A stretch of 64,000 bases of DNA from Closterium sp. NIES-65. Taxonomy: Eukaryota; Streptophyta; Zygnematophyceae; Desmidiales; Closteriaceae. Position numbers and translations under genes: made by a program. The stretch spans positions 1,550,001-1,614,000 of the forward strand of contig CANXME010002067.1 in assembly GCA_948144175.1 (NCBI GenBank), written 5' to 3'. Positions within the stretch are counted from its first letter, which is position 1, and every line of letters begins with the position of its first letter. Shown here one piece after another: positions 20,250 through 29,889 of the stretch. The notes beneath the pieces were generated by a model. The model had not been told where the DNA came from, did not search any database, and saw only the letters and a list, made by a program, of their open reading frames with translations.

Positions 20250-23200
20250 TCAAGAGGAGAGCAAGTGAGGCAAGACAGGCACAAGACCCAGCTGAGTGCA
20301 GAAGCGCTGATGATCACAAGGCGCAAGTGCCTTGGTCAAGACATCAGCAGCGTTGGCCTCAGAGGCCACGTACGCAAGCCGCAACTGTCCTTGCTGCTGT
20401 AGCTCACGAGCAAGGAAGTAGCGGAGAGCAATGTGCTTTGTTCTGTGCTCCAGTCGCTGCTCTCGACACAAGGCCAGCATGGCCTTGTTGTCTACGTACA
20501 GGACTGGAGGAGAACGAGGCGGCTCTCCAAGGTCGGTCAGCAGGTAGGTGAGCCAGTGAAGCTCCTGTGCAGCCATGGCCCAGGCGTAGATCTCAGCCTC
20601 ACAACTGGAGCCGAGAACAGAAGACGAGCGAGTAGCCCGCCACGAAACAGAGTCGGAACCGAGGCTGAAGGTGTAACCCTGTGACGACCGCTGCGTAGCC
20701 TGGTCGTCAGCCCAAGAAGCGTCTGCGTGCCCAGTGAGGACCACTGGACTCCGCCCTCCAAGCACTAGCCCCATGCCCGACGTTCTGCACAAGTAGCGCA
20801 ACACCCTCTTCGCTGCAGCCATGTGCTCTGCTCGGTGTCTCCCAGGAGCAACATAGCGTGCAAGAATGCTAAGAGGGTATGCAAGGTCAGGTCGTGTGCA
20901 GGTCATCAGGTACATGAGGCAGCCAACAAGCTCTGGATATGGGCCACTCGACTCTACGGACTCATCCGAAGGCAGAGCTGAGAGTGAGTGGCGAGTAGGC
21001 AGAGGAGTGGCCTGAGGCGAGGAGTACGTGAAGCCAAAGCGCTGAAGGACCTGCTGCACCATGTGTGACTGAGTCAGGGTAATGGTGCGGCGTGCTCTGT
21101 CCCGGGTGATCTGCAAGCCAAGGTAGCTGCGTAGTTCACCCAGGTCAGTGCACGTGTGTCTCTTTTGCAGCTCGGACTTCACGTAGGCGAGTCCAGCAGT
21201 GTCAGCTCTGGCAAAGACCAAGTCGTTGACGTACACGAGGATGTAGAACGGCGGCCGAGAGGTGTCGGTGCGCAGAAACAGCGACGGGCCGGCAATAGAA
21301 GGAGCAAACCCAAGAGCCGCAAGTGTAGTCCTCAGTGTGTCGTGCCACTCACGTGGTGCCTGGCGGAGACCGTAGACTGGACGCCGGAGACTCCACTGGG
21401 TACCAGGAGGGAAAGACCCAGTGAAGCCAGGTGGGCGACGCAGCCAGATCTCCTCGTGCAGGCTGCCCTGCAAGAAAGCTGTGCTGAAGTCGAGAGAGTG
21501 CAGCTCGTAGTCACGGTGAGCAGCAACGTGCAGCAGTACCCGAAGAGTGGTCATCTTTGGGGTAGGGGTGAAGGTCTGAAAGTAGTCAACTCCCTGTCGC
21601 TGACTGAAGCCACGAGCCACGTAACGCGCCTTGAAGACAGGCGGAGAACCCGGCGGCCGCTTCACCCTGAAGATCCACATGCCACTGACGATGTTCGCCC
21701 CAGGAGGGGGGACAGCGTCAACGTAGGTGCCTGTGGACTTCCAGGAAGCCATCTCTGCATCCATAGCTGCCTGCCACTGAGAGGAGTAGGGACCCTCTAC
21801 CGCCTCCGCGTAAGAGCGCGGAGTCGGGATGACAAGCGCATCCGGGTCTCCCTCAGGGGCAAGCAGTACGGACACGAGATGAGGTGAAGCAGCTGCCAGA
21901 CACTAGAACTCCTCCTGCCTGTCCTCAAGGACGTCCGTGCCAAGGGCACAGTCACCCCCGACGGACGGAGGACAGACAGACTCAGACTCAGCGACAAGGC
22001 TAGCAGCGTAGTCTAAGCGACAGTGAGCAGCAAAGTCGACGAGCTCAGCAACGAGGGCAGACGCAGCAGCAGACTCGAAAGAAGGGTCAGTGACGACAGT
22101 AGCAAGGAGACGCGTGACAGTAGGACTGGCAGCACGAAGAGAGTCCGACTCCGAGTCGGCAAGAGCAAGAAGAGAGGACTCAGGAGGAGAAGGCAAAGGG
22201 GCACGCAGAGGAGCAGTAGACGGACGCAGAGACATCCTATGTGTGCCAGGGACAGGAGGAGGACGCGGACGCAAACCACGACCACTAGCGCGAGTAGGAC
22301 GGACAAGCTACGCAGGGCGAGACGCAGGCTCACGACGCTCAGTAAGACCTCCAGTAGGACCAGCGTAGGGAGAAGGAGCAGGCAAAGGGGAGGCAGGCTG
22401 TAGCTGTGACTGTGACGGGACAGGCTGTGGACACTCTAAGGGAGGAGGAGGACCAGTAGAAGGTGGAAGACCAAGAACCTGCTGCAGGAGTGGAACGAAG
22501 TACGGTCGAGGCCGCGTGGCGACGCCAGAAACAGCAGGGACAGCACCAGTACCCCCAGCAGGAGCACCCGCTCCAGCAGCACCTCCAGCAGCTCCAAAAC
22601 CTCCAGCAGCACCAAAACCACCCCCAGCAGGACCGCCAGTGGTAGTCTCAGCGCCAACACCCTCAGCAGCACCAACTCCAGTCGAACCTTCAGGCCCAGC
22701 AGCTCCAGTACTCCCAGTACGAGCACCTCCAGGACCAGCGACAGCAGCACCCTCAGTAGCCGAAGAACCTCCTGCACCTGCAGCACGGCTCCAGCGCCGG
22801 GCAAACCACTTGCGCAGCTCCTGTGGAGAGAGAGGCTCCCGGTGAGACGAAGCACCCGGAGAACCTTCAGGCGAAGCACCTCCAGGCTCCGCACCCCCAG
22901 GCCCAGCACCCCCAGGCAAAGCACCCCTAGGCGTAGCACCCCCAGGCTCAGCACTCCCAGGCTCAGCACCCCCAGGCTCAGCACCCCCAGGCGTAGCACC
23001 CCCAGGCTCAGCACCCCAAGGCTCAGCACCCCTAGGCTCTGCACCCCCAAGCCCAGCACCCCCAGCAGCACCAGAGTCACCAATGACCTCGACAGGCTCG
23101 AGTGCGTCTACCTGGGACACACCTGAAGGGGCACGACCCTGAGGGGGGAGGGGGTCTACCAGGGGGGGACCTGGTACAAGGAAGAGCGGGGGCGGGGGGA

Positions 23201-26168
23201 GGGACGGAGTGCGGTAGGGGAAGAGGCGGTAGTAGGGGACCGACTCGTCGAACGTGACGTCCTGGGAGGACAGAACACGGCGAGAGGTGGGGTGGTAGAA
23301 CTGCCACCCAGGCGCGTAAGGGGGGAACCCCAGGAAGACGCAAGGAGCAGCACGAGGGGACAGCTTGTCCGCAGACAAGTCGCGGACAAACGCCCGAGAT
23401 CCCCAGACCCGGAACGCCGACGCATCGCCAACCTTCCCCGTCCACAGTAGGGCTGGGGAGGTCTCCGGCCTAGAGACCCTGGGGTGGAGGTTGATCTGAT
23501 GCGCCGCGTACCTGACCGCAAACGGCCACAGAAAATGGGGGGCAGCCGCATGCATCATAGACGTACGAGCGACGTCCATGACCATGCCAATGCGGCGCTC
23601 AGCAATCCCATTTTGCTGCGGAGAGTCCGGAAGCGTGAAGGTCTGACGGATGCCTCGTGCACGACAGTAGGCTCGCAGATGGCCAGAGGAGAACTCTCCG
23701 CCTCTGTCCGAGTGCAGACGCAGAACAGGAAAGTCCGAGCCAAAGCTCTGCCTGAGCTGGAGACGAGCTGCGCGGATCCAGTCGATCAGCACCTCAGTGA
23801 CATCACCCTTGCTACGCAAGGAGAAGACTGCGGTGTAACGCGAGTAGTCGTCAACAACGAGCAGGAAGTAGCGCTCGTGACCGTGCCCACGGAAGCAGGC
23901 TGGGCCCCACACGTCCATGTGAAGCGTCTACAGCGGGGTCTCTGTCGGAGGAAACTGGGAGGAGTGAGGGGCAGCACGCTGGCGCCCCTCGACACAGGGG
24001 ACACAGGTAGGGCCAGGGCCCTGAGGAAGGGGAGGGAGGGACCGGGGGAGACCAGACACTAGAAGACGGGAGGCCATGCCTCTGAGCCGAAGCAGAGAGG
24101 GGTGACCAAGACGGTGGTGCCAGAGGAGAGTCTCGTGAGACAGGAGACGACACGAACAGGGGGCAGACTCAGGACCAGACCTCAACGCTGCAGCAAACAC
24201 CTAACCTGACGCAGCGACCCTACCAGACTCAGCAATGGGAGGAGACGCAGTGGTCAGTGTGTACAGGCTCGACCCCGGCTGACGAGTAAACGTAGCCAGG
24301 TGTCGGCCTGTGCTAGCCTCTGTACAGTGCGTCACCCGCTGACGCGCAGGAGTGAACTGGTTTACACCCGCATCCTGTAGGTCAGCACCACTCACCAGGT
24401 TCGTAGAGAACGAGGGGAGGTAGAGACCAGACAGGGTGCCAGAGGGAGCCGACGGACACGGGAGGACTGTGGAGAAGCGAGACAGGACAGGACCCCCAGA
24501 GGGGTCAGCCAGAGACACCGCAACAGGTCGACTAAGCGGCGTGAGCGAGGTGCGGTCCTGAAAGAAGGAGCGAGACGCCCCAGAGTCAAGGGTGAAGGTG
24601 AGGGAGGCCGAAGCCGACGTAGTACCTGAGAGCGCAGACTCACCAGTACCTGAGGACGCAGACACACTAGCACCTAGAGCTGCAGCGTCGCAAGCACCTA
24701 GGGCAGCCTCCTCACCAGTACCTAGAGCAGCAGTCTCAATGCCCGGATCGGGCGGGAAACACCGGTAACAGTCACCCTCATCACTAATAGACACAGCATA
24801 CATGGCAGAGAGAATAGCATCAAAGTCAAGATCATAGATGGCAACACCCGCCCTAGACAGCTAGCCCCAGCGAGGGATCTCTGAGGCCTCCGGGAACTGG
24901 TGACGCCACGCGTCCGTCAGGCGGCCAAAGCAGCGCTGGGTGGGGTGGGCTCCCCCACAATGCTCACCCGCACGGTCGCCGGTGCGCAAAACGTAGGAGC
25001 ACGGACCAAAACCCCCACCCCGCTGGCGTGCAGTGTACCACTCACGGAGCTGCTGAGAGGACAGGGTCTCACGATCGCGCTCCTGCTGCTGGCGCGAGCC
25101 ACTACCTGAGCCACTCCTCTGCGAAGACCCGCGACCAGCTCCACCGCCACCCCCGCCGCCTCCACCGCCTCCGCTACTGCCGCCGCCTCCGCCTCCGCCT
25201 CCACCGCCGCCACCTCCGCCACCTCCGCTCCCACCGCCACCGCCGCCGCCACCTCCGCCTCCACTGCCGCCACCGACTCCTCCACCCCCACCTCCACTCC
25301 CACCGCCACCCCCACTCCCCCCACCGCCGCCACCTCCACCTCCACCGCCCCCGCTCGCTCCTCCAGCGCCCTTGCCCCCCTTGCCCTTGCCAGGGCGGCG
25401 TCTCCCGCTAGGGGCAGACGCCGCACCGACCGACTCAAGACGAAGGAGGTCGGCCGCAGCAGCAGAGGCAACAGAGGGCAGAAGGGGGGAGGGGGAACAC
25501 CCCTCAAAGATGGGGGTGCGCGGGTCACCTTGAGAGGCTCCTACAGCGACTATTCTCTTCTCTATCGCTAGGAGGGCCTTCTCGAGGAGGTCGAAAGTGA
25601 GAGTGGTGGGACAGACTGAGAGGAAGTGGTCCCTGACTACATGAAGGGATTCAGGGAGGCGAGTGACTATGTAGTAAAGAGTGATGTACATGGGTGGGGG
25701 GGGGGGGTTCTTGGCGCAAAAGTCAGCAGGAAGTGCAGCGCGGTAGCGAGTGTCACTAGTGCGGAGGTGCGTAATGAGGTCAGCTACAGTGGGAAAGGCA
25801 ACAAGGTCAAGAAAGAGGTACGGTAGCATGAGACGGCTCAGTGCAGCAGTGGCAGGGGAGGAGTAGCGCGCAACTACAGCGTCGTACAAGGTCTGAGCAC
25901 TCTTGTACTGACTAAAGTGCGCACGCTCGGAGGTAGGGAGGTGGCGACGCACAGCAAGACGTGTAGCAGCGTCGCGCGTGGCCCACTGGGAGCGAACAGT
26001 GGCGTCAGCATCAGCAGCAGGGGCAGGGGAAGCGCCAGAGGTGAGGTCAAAGAGAGAGAGGCCGTCTGCCCTATCGCACTGTAAGAACAGCTGCAGGTCA
26101 TCTACCCAGACCTCAAAGTCAATGGCCCTACCCTCAGCGTCAAAGGCGAGGACACTAGGGGTAGCCAT
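20250..26168 (-). pseudogene. copia-1 gag-pol polyprotein (1,973 codons with five TAG)
   Basis: One frame runs from ATG 26168 to TGA 20250 without a frameshift. Five in-frame TAG codons interrupt it, at 24861, 24201, 23938, 22308 and 21903 (lowest coordinate). Gag (residues 1-436) has a Gly-rich linker and an unusual Cys/His cluster, C-x13-C-x3-H-x4-C, near 24930-25005. Protease has LDSGAS (about residue 530). The GAG-pre-integrase HHCC finger has HHRLGHP and CVPC. Integrase has its DDE set in HMDVWGP, HSDRGGEF and NGIAERR. RT has YVND where YVDD is expected (Asn codon 21225-21227, codon 1648), which removes a catalytic Asp. RNase H keeps HADASWADD, SCEAE and YVDNK. A long Pro/Gly/Ala linker separates integrase from RT. 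Expected product positions follow copia order; the copy itself cannot be active. Confidence 0.93.
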
Positions 26169-27202
26169 GACCCTAGACGACTAGCAGTGCAACCAGTGGG
26201 GTGAGGGCAGTGCAGTGACAAAGGGGCTGTGCTCACCAGAGTGGGCAGGTCGGGCGGCCCGGAAGGAGGGCGGCTCGGCTGCTCGGCGGCTCGGCGGCTC
26301 GGCGGCTCTGCTGCTGGGCGGCTCGGCTGCTGGGTGGCTGCAGGGCGGCTCGGCTGCTGGGCGGCTCGGCTGCTGGGCGGCTCGGCTGCGCTGCTGTTGG
26401 GCGGCTCGGCGGTGCAGCAGGTGACGGGGCCGAGAGCGGGGCGGCGGGGCCGCAGGTAGGGTGGCGGGGCCGCTAAGTGAGGCGGCTGGGCCGAGAGTGA
26501 GGCGGCTGGGCCGCGAGTGAGGCGGCGGGGCCGCAGGTAGGGTGGCGGGGCCGCTGATAGGGTGGCCGGGCCGTAGGTAGGGCGGCGGGGCCGCAGGTAG
26601 GGCAGAGGCGGCGGCGCCACGGGTTTGGTGGCGGGGCCGCAGGTAAGGCGGCAGAGCCGCGGGTAGGGGCGGCACGTGACGCCGCAAAGGGCGGCGACGG
26701 GCCGGTACGGGCGGCGACGGGCCGGTACGGGCGGCGACGGGCCGGTACGGGCGATGACGGGCCGGGCGGCTACGGGCCTGGACAGGCGGCGCACGGGCCG
26801 GTATGGGCGACGACGGGCCGGGACAGGCGGCGCACGGGCGGCGAAGAGCCGGGACAGGCGGCCACGGGCCGGGGCGGGCACCGCACGGGCGGCGACGGGC
26901 CGGGACAGCGGCGCGGGGCCGGGGCGGGCACCGCACGGGCGGCGACGGGCCGGGACAGCGGCGCGGGGCCGGGACAGCGGCGTGGGGCCGGGACGGGCGG
27001 CGCACGGGCGTTGACGGGCCGGGACGGGTGGCTAAAGGGCGGCGCCGGGCCGCGCAGGGTGGCGACGGGCCGCTAAGGGCGGCGAGGAAGGTCGCTAGGG
27101 GCCACGCGACGGGGCCGAAGGAGGCCTAAGCGAGGCGCGCTCCGGGCAGGAAAAAAAAAAAATCGATTTTGGTGGGCCCTAGGAACAGTTCCCACGAGGG
27201 AA
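26169..27202 (-). other. copia-1 long GC-rich leader
   Basis: About 1 kb between primer site and gag start is built of imperfect CGGCGACGGGCCGGTACGGG-type and CGGCTGCTGGG-type tandem repeats. Apparent Arg/Pro/Ala ORFs across it come from composition. The other copia elements in the window have leaders of the same style but different unit sequence. Confidence 0.7.
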
Positions 27203-27216
27203 CCTGCTCGATACCA
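27203..27216 (-). promoter_or_regulatory. copia-1 primer-binding site
   Basis: The minus strand reads TGGTATCGAGCAGG. It differs by a single missing A from the TGGTATCAGAGC complement of the initiator-Met tRNA 3' end used by plant copia elements. It lies directly beside the LTR. Confidence 0.85.
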
Positions 27217-27345
27217 TGAGAAGAAACGAGAATGAATGAACTATGAATGAAGTGAGTACAAGTACCAACCCTTATTGGGTTGTACCCCCTATGGGATACC
27301 CCACTATAGCCTACACAAATGTATAAGCTGTATAATGTTCTGACA
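27217..27345 (-). repeat. copia-1 5' LTR
   Basis: This 129-bp LTR should contain the element's promoter. It starts TGTCAGAACATT and ends TTCTTCTCA on the minus strand, directly abutting the primer-binding site. Confidence 0.93.
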
Positions 27346-27350
27346 CAGAG

Positions 27351-27719
27351 AAAGTCCATGCCTCGTCACAATCGCTCATGTGCACTAGAGCAACCAATGA
27401 GAGTAGCTCGGAAGGCCAGGACAGAATCAGCTGCATAAACAAGACAAAAAACAACTGTGTGAACTAGCATATCGTGATGAATGAGCGAGGCTTGGGAGGC
27501 CAGCATCTGCCGCACAGACAGGACGAAGGCCAGCTCGGAAAAAATGTGAGTGGCTCGGAACGGAAGGTGAGCATCTGCTGCACAGACAAGACAAAAGCCA
27601 GATGCGCAAGATGTGAGAGTGGGTGGGAAATTGAGCATCGGCTGCACAGACAAGACAAAGGCGAGTTGTTTATAATAACAATCTCAGAACATCTGCACCG
27701 CTCACAACCTCGCATACAT
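27351..27719 (+). repeat. Imperfect 64-78-bp tandem repeat
   Basis: The motif CTGCACAGACAAGACAAAGG recurs at about 27430, 27508, 27578 and 27642 with similar flanks, giving three to four decayed units. There is no coding signal. Confidence 0.6.
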
Positions 27720-27724
27720 CGTTT

Positions 27725-27850
27725 TGTCAAACTCTTATGCTATAGTCTGTGTAGGCTATAGTGGGGTAGACAATATGGGGTACAACACTTATAGGTTTTC
27801 CTACTTGTACCCACCTGCTTTCTAGTTCATCAATTCCTCATTTCTTCACA
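27725..27850 (+). repeat. copia-2 5' LTR
   Basis: It shares the core words GGCTATAGTGGGGTA and ATGGGGTACAAC with the copia-1 LTR in the opposite orientation, and is placed directly before a primer-binding site at 27851-27864. The partner LTR is missing. Confidence 0.8.
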
Positions 27851-28240
27851 TGGTATAGAGCAGGTTCCCTAGTGGGAACGCTTCCTTGGGCCCACCATTG
27901 AAACCTTTTTTTTCTGACCGGAGCGACAATCGCTCCTGCCCAAGGCGCGCCTTGTGGGCCACCCTTCTGTCGAGCTCTCTTAGAGGCCCCTCTCACGGCC
28001 CCTCGCGCCACCCTTAGCGGCCCCGTTGCCGCCCCTAGCGGCCCCTTTGCCGCCCTTCCAGGCCCCTCGCGGCCCCTAGCAGCCCCGTTGCCGCCCCTAC
28101 GCGGCCCCGTCGCCGCCCCTAGCGGCCCTGTCGCCGCCTCTAGCTGCCCCGTCGCTGCCTCCCTCCCTACGCGGCCCCGTCGCCGCCCCTACGCCGCCTC
28201 GTAGCCGCCCCTACGCGGCCCCGTCGCCGCCCCTAGCGGC

Positions 28241-28368
28241 TGTGAAATTTTGAAAGAAGAAGAGGATTGCACTAGCAAGAATGAGGATACAAATAGCAAA
28301 CCCTAGAAGGGTTGTACTCGCTATAGAGCACCCCACTACAGGCTAGAGCATAAGATAACATTCTGACA
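28241..28368 (-). repeat. 3' LTR of nested non-autonomous element
   Basis: It ends TTCTGACA on the plus strand and carries CCTAGAAGGGTTGTACTCG, shared with 29633-29812 and with the solo LTR at 40510-40638. Confidence 0.85.
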
Positions 28369-29632
28369 CACCCCCATAGCCAAAGTGGGGTGTAATCAGC
28401 AGAGCAAGCAAAGCAGTACAAGCTCAGGGTGGATCACAATGTCACCACACATTCTGAGCACAAGTTCAAGAAGCAATAGTTTAAGGTTCACAATTATGAG
28501 CAAAGCTAGTGGTAGTCACAACGGGCAAGTGAGGAGGAGGAGAGAGAGTGAGAGGAGAGGAGATAGGAGGCGACGGCTGAAGCTGCAGACACACGAGCAA
28601 CAGGAGGCACACTGGCACAGCGGCTACCGGAACAACGCTCCGGAATACTGGAGTAACTGGCCCCGTGGCTAAAGTAGCGGCAGACGAGCAACGGACACAC
28701 GGGCGGCTGGCACAGCTGGCTACGACTGGGCTACCGGAGCAACTCCCCGGAATACAGGTGCTGCTGGCGACACGACGGCAACCTCCATGCAGCTTCCCCA
28801 AACTATCCCACTCCCCCTGGTACACACCCGCTGCTACACCGCTAGCTCCACTCCCCCTTCACCCCCCCTTAGTACCACTCCACCAGCTCCAACACGTCCA
28901 CCCCCCCTCAGCGGCAGCTGCAGCACAGGGAGACGGAGGAGGAGGAGGAGCAGGGAACGGCACACTGTAAGATCACCCCCATACCCCTCACCCCCAAACC
29001 CTAATTCAGGAGAATGGGGAGTAGGAGGGGTGGAGCGCCAGTAGAAGCGCAGGGGAACAGCGGGAGGGCAGGGGCAACGAGGAAGGGGCCCACCATGGGC
29101 CTGGTACAGACGCCCGAGCCGCGCGCAGGCGGCCCGAGCCGCGCGCGGGCCTGGCGCCGTCCGTACGGGCCGCGCGCGGGCCTGGCGCCGCCCGTACGGG
29201 TCGCGCGCGGGCCTGGCGCCGCCCGTACGGGCCGCGCGCGGGTCTGGCGCAGCCCGTACGGGCCTGGCGCAGCCCGTACGGGCCACGCGCTGCCTGTACG
29301 AGCCGCGCGCAGGCCGCGACGGGCGACGGGGGGCGACGCGCGGGTCCCCGTCGCCCGTCGCAGCGCCTCCTGAGAGCGACGCGGCGGGTGACGGGATAGA
29401 AGCCCGCCGCGTGCCTCGGGGCGCACAGCGGGCAGAGAACCGCCGCGCGCCTCGGGGCGCACGACGGGCAGAAAACCGCCGCGCGCCTCGGGGCGCACGG
29501 CGGGAAGAAAAAGTGCCGCATGCCACGGGGCGTGCGGCTCAGAGAGTAGTGGAAAGTGGTTGCAGCGGAAGCAACGAGGTGGTAAGCCCACCCACAGGAT
29601 CGATCCAAGGGGATCGACCTGCTCTGATAGCA

Positions 29633-29812
29633 TGAGGAAAGTAGAACGAGGAGCCATAGCTAGGTAAGCTCTAGCTAGGCAAGTGAAAGTTTAGGCAAAG
29701 AAGAGGAGGATTGCACTAGCAAGAATGGGGATACAAATAGCAAACCCTAGAAGGGTTGTACTCGCTATAGAGCACCCCACTACAGGCTAGAGCATAAGAT
29801 AACATTCTGACA
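29633..29812 (-). repeat. 5' LTR of nested non-autonomous element
   Basis: At 180 bp this is the longer of the pair. Its outer end on the minus strand abuts the primer-binding site at about 29618-29632. Confidence 0.85.
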
Positions 29813-29889
29813 GCGGCCCCGTCGCCGCTCCCCGCCCCTAGCGGCCCCGTCGCCGCCCCTACCCGGCCCCGTCGCCGCCCCTAGCGAGC

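Larger units (their letters stand above)
19907..27345 (-). mobile_element. Full-length Ty1/copia LTR retrotransposon (copia-1)
   Basis: The element is 7,439 bp long on the minus strand. Both LTRs are 129 bp and begin TGTCAGAAC on the coding strand, with about 7 differences (roughly 95 percent identity). The 5-bp target duplication CAGAG lies at 19902-19906 and 27346-27350. Immediately after the 5' LTR stands TGGTATCGAGC, close to the TGGTATCAGAGC initiator-Met tRNA primer site. A long GC-rich leader, one gag-pol frame and a G-rich polypurine stretch (CTATGGGGGTG, 20036-20046) before the 3' LTR complete the structure. The order protease, integrase, RT, RNase H makes it copia. Nonsense codons and a mutated RT active site show this copy is dead. 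Confidence 0.95.
28241..29812 (-). mobile_element. Non-autonomous LTR element nested in the copia-2 leader
   Basis: The 1,572-bp element is flanked by the target duplication GCGGC (28236-28240 and 29813-29817). Its LTRs are 28241-28368 (128 bp) and 29633-29812 (180 bp). They match over about 125 bp, and the left copy lacks some 50 bp near its outer end. The minus strand shows TGCTATCAGAGCAGG next to the right LTR (primer site) and a CTATGGGGGTG polypurine stretch next to the left LTR. The interior keeps the copia-1-like 3' untranslated words (AAGCTCAGGGTGGATC) and a GC-rich leader but no gag or pol. It probably depends on a copia-1-type element for mobilisation. Confidence 0.85.

Noticed and set aside
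24861..26168. Independent Gly-rich structural protein gene
   Set aside because: It is the Gag part of copia-1, in the same frame as pol and inside matched LTRs.
19907..27345. UAG reassigned to Gln as the simple explanation for the copia-1 stops
   Set aside because: Although several TAGs face Gln, others in related copies face Trp, Arg, Leu and Glu, and TGA and TAA also occur. Mutational decay explains all of them. The idea is kept only as an alternative in the findings.
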